Source: Fimbriimonadaceae bacterium
GTDB taxonomy: Bacteria > Armatimonadota > Fimbriimonadia > Fimbriimonadales > Fimbriimonadaceae
DNA: 6,514 bases
Assembly (NCBI GenBank): GCA_014380605.1
Contig: JACMJO010000071.1
Span: forward strand, 1-6,514
Reading direction: 5' to 3'
The notes under the pieces: model-generated
The model's database searches: none
Told to the model about the DNA's origin: nothing
The model's input: only the letters and a program-made list of their open reading frames with translations
In this document: positions 1 through 5,375 of the stretch, in pieces
Numbering within the stretch: the stretch's first letter is position 1
Layout: every line of letters starts with the position of its first letter
Position numbers and translations under genes: made by a program

Positions 1-747
1 GGTTCGCTCTGCGGTTGTGATATCGGGATCGTCCAGATCCAGATACATTCGATTCTCGAAGACGAACTTCGCCGGAAGCGATTTCTCGACGATGGCCCCG
101 CTGGGAATGGTTCCGGCCGTGACGTGGCCTTTGCTTGAGGAGCTTCCGCCGCCGCTGACGTCGAAGCCGCCGACGGTAACCTGTCCCTGTGCCGCCGCGT
201 AGACGTTCTCTTTGTCGCCGACCAGGTACATGAACGACTGGACTAACGTGCCGCCGACAAGGCTCTTGGCATCGCCGATGGTTTCCACGCTGATGTCCAG
301 GTATTGGCCGCTAGCTGCAAACGGGGGTAATTCAGCGGTAATCATCACCGCGGCGACATTCTTACTGTCCACGTCCGCAGGGTCGACCTTGATTCCTAGC
401 TCCTTGAAATAGTTGGCGAACAGCTCTCTTGTGACGGCAGACTTCTTCGAATCTCCCGTTCCCGCAAGGCCGGTGATCAATCCAACGCCTTTCAACTGTT
501 GCGAGCGGATGCCGCGGAATCGGGCGATGTCTTTTAGCCGCACTTCGACGCCGTTTTGCTCGCCGTCAAGAATTCTCTGTTGCTTGGATTTGGCGGACTT
601 CTTGTCCTCATCGCTGAGCTTGACCTGACCGGTTGCTTGCCCCGCTCCCTGGTTGGTCGCAGGTTGCTGGGCTAGTGCAAGCGGGAAAATGCAGATCGTA
701 GCCATCAGTGCGAGTCCGGTTTTCAATTTGTGTGTTCTGTTTCTCAT
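1..747 (-). CDS. flgI: Flagellar P-ring protein FlgI, N-terminal 249 residues (C-terminus beyond the left edge)
   Basis: FlgI polymerises in the periplasm into the P ring, the peptidoglycan-level bushing around the flagellar rod. Read from the ATG at 747, the frame stays open to base 1. A signal peptide (residues 1-26: basic MRNRTHKLK, hydrophobic core, ALA cleavage site before QQ) is followed by a hydrophilic stretch of about 40 residues. FlgI signatures come next: ARFRGIRSQQLKGVGL (75-90), TGLAGTGD (92-99), NVAAVMITAELPPF (130-143), IGDAKSLVGGTL (157-168), AAAQGQVTVGGF (184-195) and IPSGAIVE (214-221). The usual FlgI is about 350-370 residues, so roughly a third is missing. A GGAG Shine-Dalgarno at 757-760, nine bases upstream, supports this start. 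The gene lies 24 bp after flgH and is probably co-transcribed with it. Oddity: in typical FlgI the mature domain begins almost directly after the signal peptide, so the charged linker (for example LSDEDKKSAKSKQQ) is extra. Confidence 0.96.
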   Translation of the reverse strand, partial: MRNRTHKLKTGLALMATICIFPLALAQQPATNQGAGQATGQVKLSDEDKKSAKSKQQRILDGEQNGVEVRLKDIARFRGIRSQQLKGVGLITGLAGTGDSKKSAVTRELFANYFKELGIKVDPADVDSKNVAAVMITAELPPFAASGQYLDISVETIGDAKSLVGGTLVQSFMYLVGDKENVYAAAQGQVTVGGFDVSGGGSSSSKGHVTAGTIPSGAIVEKSLPAKFVFENRMYLDLDDPDITTAERT

Positions 748-756
748 TTGAAGTCA

Positions 757-760
757 CTCC
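757..760 (-). promoter_or_regulatory. Shine-Dalgarno of flgI
   Basis: GGAG on the minus strand sits nine bases before the ATG at 747, in the short flgH-flgI gap. It fixes the flgI start and shows that flgI can be initiated independently of flgH translation. Confidence 0.6.
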
Positions 761-771
761 GGTGTTCCCAG

Positions 772-1392
772 CTAGAAGAGCCAATCCAAAATTCGCGTCA
801 GGATTCCGCGACGTTGACGATCTGCCGCGAGACCCTTTCCGAGGTTGGTGATCTTGGCTTCGGCAACCCGTTCGCTGAGGATCGAGTTATCAGCCCGGAC
901 GTCGTCCTCTCGGATGATCCCGGTGAAGGTGATCTGCTGCTCCTCTCGGTTGATCTTGATGATCCGATTGCCTTCGATGATCATGTTGCCGTTCGGCAAA
1001 ACCTGCTTCACCATTACCGAAACTCGAGTCGTGAACTTCCCGGATTGGGATGTGGCTCCGTTGCCCGCGTTTGATGAGGAGGCACCGGTCGACAGTCCAC
1101 CCAGAATCTGGTCGAGCAGCGGAATCTTGAGCGCGGATATGAACGGCAGCACCGCCTTGGCAACGCTATTGTCGTCTTTCTTGGCGGCCGTAGTGCTGAC
1201 GTTGTAGTTAGCGGTGCTGGACTCGCTCACGATGATGGTGAGGATGTCGCCAACGCCCTTTGCTGTCCGACTCAGGTACGGGTTCTTCGTACCACGATTG
1301 AACAGAGAGCCGGCGTCTTGGTCGCCAGGGCCGACCTGCGCAAAAGCTACGCTAGCACACAGGCTTATAATTGCGATTCCTATGGTCTTCAT
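772..1392 (-). CDS. flgH: Flagellar L-ring protein FlgH, apparently without a lipobox
   Basis: FlgH forms the L ring, the outer-membrane bushing of the flagellar rod. Its 206 residues are slightly shorter than the usual 220-235. Family motifs are clear: GSLFNRGTKNPYLSRTAKGVGDILTIIV in outline (28-55), SESSTANYN (56-64), GKFTTRVSVMVKQVLPNGNMIIEG in outline (118-141), the ITFTGIIREDDVRADNSILS block (154-173) and a terminal ILDWLF. The N-terminus is a short hydrophobic signal ending AFA before Q19, which looks like a signal peptidase I site. The only early cysteine, C12, is preceded by I-S-L, which does not fit the lipobox, whereas classical FlgH is a lipoprotein. The gene overlaps the end of flgA by four bases (ATGA), and a GAGGTG Shine-Dalgarno inside flgA lies five bases upstream. 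The region 66-117, rich in Ser, Ala, Gly and Asn, is the variable part of the family. Confidence 0.96.
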   Translation of the reverse strand: MKTIGIAIISLCASVAFAQVGPGDQDAGSLFNRGTKNPYLSRTAKGVGDILTIIVSESSTANYNVSTTAAKKDDNSVAKAVLPFISALKIPLLDQILGGLSTGASSSNAGNGATSQSGKFTTRVSVMVKQVLPNGNMIIEGNRIIKINREEQQITFTGIIREDDVRADNSILSERVAEAKITNLGKGLAADRQRRGILTRILDWLF

Positions 1393-2174
1393 AGTTTCAC
1401 CTCTACTTCAGAAGCGGAGAGAACGGTCGCTTGGTGGACCGATCCGGTACTGGCGATAACGGTGATCTGCTGTCCGGTATAGCCACCGGTCCTTGCTCTT
1501 CCCGTAACTTCGATGGATGCTCCGGCACTTCGAAGGTAGATGCGAACGGTGTCGCCCGCCTTGATTGCCGCCGATGTCGACGTCGCATCCACCTGGAGGT
1601 TGATGAGCCTTGAGTTCACTTTTTTGCCAGCGACAAGGACAGATACCAAAACCGTAAAGCCGTTCTGGCTCTTGGATGGCTTGCCAGCTTCTAGTTGCAC
1701 CTCGCCCAAAGGAGCGAGAAAGTCGGGAAAAGTTTGGCTGTTCCGAAACTCGACTTGCGGGCCAACAAGCGGTGCGACGGTTTTCTTGGCTTCATCGATG
1801 AACTGAGCCAGTTCGATCTTCTGCACCTTCAGAGCAACCTTTGCATCGGTAGCAATGCGAATGTCGAACTCCTTTGCTTTCAGGCCGGCAACCATCAGCA
1901 ACGATTGGATTCGAGCTGTGATGATCGGTCTGGGAATGCCGGCGACCGGAGCTGTGCCAAAGTCGATCTGCTCTAGCTTGGCTTTCAATTCAGCGCTGGC
2001 GGTGATCTCTGCGATCTGGCCAAGGGTAAACCGAGGACCCGAAACTTCGCTGAGAGCCCTAACGCTCACCGTGGCCTTAATCGAAACCGTGGGATTAGTC
2101 GGCGGTGCATAGACTCGAACCTGAGCCGAAGCCCCGCTGGTTAGACAAATCAGGAGCAATCCGAGTTTATTCAT
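1389..2174 (-). CDS. flgA: Flagellar P-ring assembly chaperone FlgA
   Basis: FlgA is a periplasmic chaperone needed for assembly of FlgI into the P ring. The 261-residue product starts with a signal peptide (MNKLGLLLICLTS, cleavage about ASA before Q18). The N-terminal half carries the FlgA pattern FTLGQIAEI (49-57) and a DFGTAPVAGIPRPI stretch (71-84) that matches the conserved AP-x-G-x-x-R segment. The C-terminal SAF-like beta-clip domain runs from about 203 to the end, with IKAGDTVRIYL (204-214), VTGRARTGGYTGQQITVI (223-240) and closing VEVKL. Length is within the family range. The start codon shares one base with the flgG stop (TAATG), and there is no strong Shine-Dalgarno, so initiation probably depends on coupling to flgG. 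It lies directly before flgH and flgI, which fits its role with FlgI. Sequence identity to well-studied FlgA looks modest, as usual for this fast-evolving family, but the domain pattern and context are convincing. Confidence 0.93.
   Translation of the reverse strand: MNKLGLLLICLTSGASAQVRVYAPPTNPTVSIKATVSVRALSEVSGPRFTLGQIAEITASAELKAKLEQIDFGTAPVAGIPRPIITARIQSLLMVAGLKAKEFDIRIATDAKVALKVQKIELAQFIDEAKKTVAPLVGPQVEFRNSQTFPDFLAPLGEVQLEAGKPSKSQNGFTVLVSVLVAGKKVNSRLINLQVDATSTSAAIKAGDTVRIYLRSAGASIEVTGRARTGGYTGQQITVIASTGSVHQATVLSASEVEVKL
1398..1403 (-). promoter_or_regulatory. Shine-Dalgarno of flgH inside the flgA end
   Basis: GAGGTG on the minus strand lies five bases before the flgH ATG and within the last codons of flgA. 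Together with the ATGA overlap it indicates translational coupling and confirms the flgH start at 1392. Confidence 0.6.
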
Positions 2175-2962
2175 TAGCGCTTCAACTGGTTAAGCTGGCC
2201 GAGCATGTCGTCGGCGGTTTGGATGGCTTTGGAGTTGATCTCATAAGCTCGCTGGGCCATGATCATGCGAACCATCTCTTCCACGACTTGAACGTTGGAG
2301 CCCTCTAGGAATCGAGAGGTGAGGTCGCCCGATCCGCCCTCGCCGGGGTTGGCAACGGTGGCTTCGCCGCTCGATCCTCCTGGGTAGTAAAGGTTCTGTC
2401 CAATCCTGGACAAGCCCGCCGGGTTGCTGAACGTGGCAATCTGAATGATGCCGAGTTCGGTGGGCTCATTTGTTCCAGGGAGGATCGCGGTGACACTGCC
2501 GTTGTTGCCGATGTTAATGGCCGTAGCGGCGCCAGGAATCGTGATCTCGGGAATGACAGGATAGCCATCGCTGGAGACCAAGAGTCCGTTGGAGTCTCGC
2601 TTGAAACTGCCGTCGCGAGTGTAAGCGATCTGCCCGTCCGTCCGTTGGACCTGAAAGAAGCCCTCGCCATTGATGGCGACGTCTAATGCATTGCCAGTCG
2701 CTTGGAGCGGACCCGCGCCAAAGTTGCTTGCATTGGCGCTAAAAACCGAACCGAGTCCCACCTGCAAAGAGCTTGGGTTAACCGTCGAATTGCCGGTCGT
2801 AACGCCTGACGCCTTAAAGGTCTGGTACATCAGGTCCTGGAATTCGGCGCGCTGTTGCTTGAAGGACGTGGTATTGATGTTCGCCAAGTTGTTGGCGATG
2901 ACGTCCAGATTATATTGCTGGGCAACCATTCCGGTCCCAGCAGTGTTTAGAGATCGCATCAT
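2174..2962 (-). CDS. flgG: Flagellar distal rod protein FlgG
   Basis: FlgG is the distal rod subunit, exported by the flagellar type III apparatus without a cleaved signal. At 262 residues it has the normal FlgG length. The N-terminal rod motif is present: MMRSLNTAGTGM (1-12) and VIANNLANINTTSFK (21-35). The FlgG-specific segment (about 46-70, YQTFKASG to LQVGLG) distinguishes it from FlgF. The central D1 part includes LDVAINGEGFFQV (93-105) and YTRDGSF (114-120). The C-terminal domain reads LEGSNVQVVEEMVRMIMAQR (219-238), then AYEINSKAIQTADDML (239-254). Small departures from the common consensus are N6, where Trp is typical, and S33, where Gly is typical. Either of the two tandem ATG codons could be used; I took the first. 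No Shine-Dalgarno is visible, and a large inverted repeat ends about 12 bases upstream of the start, separating this gene from flgF by 208 bp. Confidence 0.97.
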   Translation of the reverse strand: MMRSLNTAGTGMVAQQYNLDVIANNLANINTTSFKQQRAEFQDLMYQTFKASGVTTGNSTVNPSSLQVGLGSVFSANASNFGAGPLQATGNALDVAINGEGFFQVQRTDGQIAYTRDGSFKRDSNGLLVSSDGYPVIPEITIPGAATAINIGNNGSVTAILPGTNEPTELGIIQIATFSNPAGLSRIGQNLYYPGGSSGEATVANPGEGGSGDLTSRFLEGSNVQVVEEMVRMIMAQRAYEINSKAIQTADDMLGQLNQLKR

Positions 2963-2970
2963 GTGTGTTA

Positions 2971-3069
2971 GGTTCTCGGCGTTCGGTTCTCGGTCTACGG
3001 CTGGCGGTAATCAAGTGCTCGACGGTAGGGCTGATCCCAAAACCGAACACTGAAAACCGAACACCGAGG
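2971..3069. repeat. Long imperfect inverted repeat built from 14-bp tandem units
   Basis: The left arm (2975-3002) and right arm (3041-3068) are complementary at 22 of 28 positions, with a 38-base loop. Each arm is itself a tandem pair with a 14-bp period. On the right, AAAACCGAACACTG (3039-3052) is followed by AAAACCGAACACCG (3053-3066), 13 of 14 identical. On the left, GGTTCTCGG occurs at 2971 and again at 2985. The core unit is roughly GTTCGGTTYTCGGT. The layout resembles a dispersed palindromic intergenic element of REP or mini-transposon type, but no target-site duplication is evident. In the flgFG transcript it would fold into a long hairpin ending 12 bases before the flgG start. Whether it is repeated elsewhere in the genome cannot be seen here. 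Confidence 0.8.
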
Positions 3070-3098
3070 TCCGATCCGTTTCTCGTTGCCTTCCATGA

Positions 3099-3156
3099 GC
3101 GATATCGCGAGGATCGATCCTTCACCTCGCGTTGCCTCCCTTCCCGATCCATCGGG
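3099..3156. repeat. Cluster of short perfect dyads downstream of flgF
   Basis: Three nested or adjacent dyads follow the flgF stop. GCGATATCGC (3099-3108) is a self-palindrome. CGCGAGG (3106-3112) pairs with CCTCGCG (3125-3131) around a 12-base loop that overlaps the palindrome GGATCGATCC (3111-3120). CCCGAT (3143-3148) pairs with ATCGGG (3151-3156) with only two bases between the arms. On the flgF strand no U-rich tract follows any of these, so they do not look like a standard intrinsic terminator. They may be mRNA stem-loops or protein-binding sites. Confidence 0.4.
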
Positions 3157-3170
3157 TTAGGGGCCGGCTA

Positions 3171-3908
3171 TTACTCGTTCAGGCTACTAATAAGTCGTTG
3201 CAGCAGTTCATCCTGGCTTTGGATGTTCTTCTGCGAGAGTTCGAAGAGACGGCCGATTTTGATCATGTCCAGCATGGATTCGACCGTGTTGACGTTGGAA
3301 GATTCAATGGATGAAGCCGCAATGAGACTCTCGTCGAGAGGCTTTGCGCCATTCGTGGCTCGGTACAGGTTCTCGCCAAGTTTTTCGAACTTGCTATTCG
3401 CATTGAGTTCAAAAACCCCGACTTCGGCAACCTGGGCTCCGTTGACGAGGATGCGGCCGCCATTCTCGACCTGCACTGTGCCGGCGGGAATCGTGATCTC
3501 GTCGCCATTCTTGTCCAAGACCGGCATGCCGGCCTTATTGACAAGCTGCCGTTCGCTGTCTAAGGCAAACGCCCCGTCGCGGGTGTAGTGGATTTCGTTG
3601 CCCGCCTTGATGGCGAACATGCCCTGCGGCACCGTGATCGCCATGTCCAACGGATTGTTGGTGGTGGATATCGTGCCAAGATCCCGAACCGTGAACTCCT
3701 CAACCGCTTGAGCGCCTGCGCCGATGACTCCGACCGACTGGCCGAAACCGCCGTTGGCGTACATTTCGCGTTTGAGGGTGTCTTGGAAAATCAAGCCGTC
3801 GCGCTTGAAGCCGTTGGTGGATGCGTTTGCCAAGTTATTGGCCGTCACATCCAGCCCGCGTTGCAAGGCCGACATTCCTAAAGTGGTGCTGTAGATTCCA
3901 CGGTTCAT
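3171..3908 (-). CDS. flgF: Flagellar proximal rod protein FlgF
   Basis: FlgF is a proximal rod subunit that stacks below FlgG in the drive shaft and is exported by the flagellar type III system. The 245-residue length suits FlgF. The N-terminal rod motif is MNRGIYSTTLGMSALQRGLD (1-20) followed by VTANNLANASTNGFKRDGLI (21-40). The central region holds NNPLDMAI (84-91), FAIKAGNEIHYTRDGAFALD in outline (98-117) and GENLYR (178-183). The C-terminal domain has ASSIESSNVNTVESMLDMIK (198-217) and then FELSQKNIQSQDELLQRLIS (222-241). It lacks the FlgG-specific insertion near residue 50-70, which supports FlgF rather than a second FlgG. It is the first gene of the leftward operon. A candidate sigma-28-type promoter lies 28-53 bases upstream. 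The only purine-rich match before the ATG (GGTGGG) abuts the start codon, so its ribosome binding is atypical. I see no better in-frame start. Confidence 0.93.
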   Translation of the reverse strand: MNRGIYSTTLGMSALQRGLDVTANNLANASTNGFKRDGLIFQDTLKREMYANGGFGQSVGVIGAGAQAVEEFTVRDLGTISTTNNPLDMAITVPQGMFAIKAGNEIHYTRDGAFALDSERQLVNKAGMPVLDKNGDEITIPAGTVQVENGGRILVNGAQVAEVGVFELNANSKFEKLGENLYRATNGAKPLDESLIAASSIESSNVNTVESMLDMIKIGRLFELSQKNIQSQDELLQRLISSLNE

Positions 3909-3919
3909 CCCACCATCAG

Positions 3920-3936
3920 TTGTTGGCTGGCAACAA
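3920..3936. promoter_or_regulatory. 17-bp dyad over the expected flgF transcription start, possible operator
   Basis: TTGTTG and CAACAA form perfect 6-bp arms around GCTGG. The dyad touches the end of the candidate -10 box and covers the inferred start point near 3928, a typical location for a repressor site. It could equally be a small stem-loop in the leader or a coincidence. The bound protein cannot be named. Confidence 0.3.
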
Positions 3937-3961
3937 TACCGGCAATAGGGCGCAAACTTTG
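3936..3961 (-). promoter_or_regulatory. Candidate sigma-28/sigma-D-type promoter of flgF
   Basis: On the minus strand, CAAA (3961-3958), within CAAAGTTT, and GCCGGTAT (3943-3936) are separated by 14 bases. The Bacillus sigma-D pattern is TAAA, 14-16 bases, GCCGATAT, and the Escherichia sigma-28 pattern is TAAAGTTT, 11 bases, GCCGATAA. The -10 element matches the former at seven of eight positions and the -35 at three of four. Transcription would start near 3928, giving a leader of about 20 bases. It is placed correctly for a flagellar operon, but a single-site match found by eye can be chance. Confidence 0.45.
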
Positions 3962-4020
3962 CAATCTACTTTAGGTTTTGTTTCTTTGAACTTACCGGCT
4001 CGGTTTTGGCACTTAGAAAT

Positions 4021-5334
4021 ATGTTGAGGATTGCCGCAATCCTGTTCGTTTTGGCTTTGGCGACATCGTTCTCCTTTGGCGACGGCAAGTTTTTCGGGAA
4101 ACGCCTCGTCGAGGCAAGGCCGACGATTCCGTTCCAACGCGCCGTGTTGAAGTTCGATGGGCGAGAGCAGATTATGCTTGTCGAATCGTCGCTAAGCGGC
4201 CCGGAAGGCACCTATGGCTGGGTGGTTCCGCTACCCAAGAAGCCGAGCTACGTCAAAGCAGTGAATCCGGCTTACATCGAAGCCAGTTTCAAGTATGTCA
4301 AGCCCAGGGTTCAAACTTCCCAAGGATTCCCATTTGCCGGGCTAGTCCTTGCCATTGTCTACGCAGTGGTTGTACTTACTTCCGGGTTGAGGCATCGCGA
4401 CCAAGGGTTGGGAACAAGAATCCTCTACTTTTTCCTTGAAGGCGGGATTCCCTTACTTTTGTGCGCCGTGTTGTTTCCCGTTTTTGCTCAATCCAAGGAA
4501 TCGGCAAAGAAGGGGGCCGCTATGGCAGAGATGGCCAAAGCGAACGTTGAAAGCTTAGGAACGATCGGATCCTATGAAGTTTCAGTCCTTTCTGGAGAAA
4601 CGGGGGCACCGATCCTCGACTGGCTCAAGGAGCACGAGCTCGTCGTTGGCAATGACGCACTCCCGGTAATCGAAGCGTACGCCAAGGAAGGTTGGTGCTT
4701 TATGGCAGCAGAGATTCGAAAGACGGAATCTGGAGCATATCCTCCGCATCCTCTCAAGGCCGTCTTCCCATCCGACAAACTGATCTACCCAATGCGGCTC
4801 ACTGGGCTTCAAGATCAGCCTCTCCAACTGGAGTTCTTGGTTGTATCGGAGAAAGAGGCGAAGGTTAACGGAATGGAAACCTGGGCCTGCGATAACTCGG
4901 ACATCAAGGTTCCGATCGGGATTGATTCGGACCAAGACAAGGAAATCTATGCCGATTGGCGAAGCGGGGAATATGCAATGGCCAAGCACGGCATGGTCTG
5001 GACCTACCTTCGGGGCGAGTTCAAACCTTCGGCGATGAAGAAGGACTTCGATGTCGATTGGAAACCGATGGAACGCTCCTATGTGGAGATTTGGGATAGA
5101 ACCGGGGCGCTCTTCAACGCCGTTGGAATTTTTATCCTGTGGGGGGTTGGCGGCTCGGTACTGGCGGGCTTAATTATGTCTTGCTGGACAGGCTTGACCA
5201 ATCGCGGCTTCGGAGTGGGCTCGCTTTCTGTTGTGCTGATTGCGATTCTTGCGTCGGCCTGGTGGTACGAGTCGGTTAAGAAAGTCGAGACAAGGGAGGC
5301 GTCGATCGATGAGATACGGCGTCCGCACCGCTAG
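4021..5334 (+). CDS. Exported, membrane-anchored DUF2330-type protein of unknown function
   Basis: The 437-residue product begins with a signal peptide (MLRIAAILFVLALATSFSFG) and then DGKFFGK. DUF2330-like features follow: a repeated-strand segment AVLKFDGREQIMLVESSLSG (41-60) leading to YGWVVPLPKKP (65-75), and after a membrane insert, GSYEVSVLSGETGAPILDWL (183-202), then VIEAYAKEGWCFMAAEIRK (216-234), ending the recognisable core with PLQLEFLV (267-274). Two hydrophobic segments (about 104-122 and 133-156) interrupt the domain, joined by a basic loop RHRDQGLGTR that should be cytoplasmic. Two more lie near the C-terminus (about 364-388 and 398-415), followed by a charged tail. The second segment ends FPVFAQSKESAKK, like a prepilin helix. 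The function of DUF2330 proteins is not known to me. A TTG at 4006 would add five residues; I prefer the ATG because the signal peptide then has a normal short n-region. No clear Shine-Dalgarno or promoter is visible. Confidence 0.75.
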   Translation: MLRIAAILFVLALATSFSFGDGKFFGKRLVEARPTIPFQRAVLKFDGREQIMLVESSLSGPEGTYGWVVPLPKKPSYVKAVNPAYIEASFKYVKPRVQTSQGFPFAGLVLAIVYAVVVLTSGLRHRDQGLGTRILYFFLEGGIPLLLCAVLFPVFAQSKESAKKGAAMAEMAKANVESLGTIGSYEVSVLSGETGAPILDWLKEHELVVGNDALPVIEAYAKEGWCFMAAEIRKTESGAYPPHPLKAVFPSDKLIYPMRLTGLQDQPLQLEFLVVSEKEAKVNGMETWACDNSDIKVPIGIDSDQDKEIYADWRSGEYAMAKHGMVWTYLRGEFKPSAMKKDFDVDWKPMERSYVEIWDRTGALFNAVGIFILWGVGGSVLAGLIMSCWTGLTNRGFGVGSLSVVLIAILASAWWYESVKKVETREASIDEIRRPHR

Positions 5335-5375
5335 CTCACTGGAACCCAGATCAACCGCAATTGGTTAGCGTCGAT

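Larger units (their letters stand above)
2963..3170. other. 208-bp spacer between flgF and flgG without a credible gene
   Basis: This interval lies between two co-directional rod genes that are normally almost adjacent. It contains a large inverted repeat (2971-3069) and several short dyads (3099-3156). Open frames crossing it on both strands run into or out of the flanking flagellar genes and show no family features. I found no convincing flagellar or housekeeping promoter for flgG here, and no hairpin followed by a T run that would end the flgF transcript. Confidence 0.7.

Noticed and set aside
1..747. Several plus-strand frames of 60-70 codons at the left edge
   Set aside because: They are antisense to flgI, which is open on the minus strand across the edge and carries clear family motifs.
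730..1207. Plus-strand open frames of 114 and 120 codons
   Set aside because: Antisense to flgH, whose family motifs are unmistakable; the plus-strand products have no recognisable pattern.
2910..3152. Minus-strand 80-codon frame in the flgF-flgG spacer
   Set aside because: It translates the 14-bp repeats, runs into flgG out of frame and has low-complexity Arg/Ser-rich composition.
3143..3156. CCCGAT/ATCGGG hairpin as a terminator of flgF
   Set aside because: The loop is only two bases and no T-rich run follows on the minus strand, so a rho-independent terminator is not supported.
2965..3588. Plus-strand open frame of 207 codons antisense to flgF and the spacer
   Set aside because: It is the shadow of flgF plus the GC-rich repeat; no signal peptide, motif or ribosome-binding site, and the real flgF lies opposite.
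3986..4020. Housekeeping promoter for the DUF2330 gene starting at TTGAAC (3986)
   Set aside because: At 17-18 bases spacing the -10 would be GCACTT or CACTTA, too far from TATAAT; TAGAAA at 4014 is 22 bases away.
5351..5370. AACC-GCAATT-GGTT dyad between the DUF2330 and DUF817 genes
   Set aside because: Four-base arms with no T run; too weak for a terminator or operator claim.
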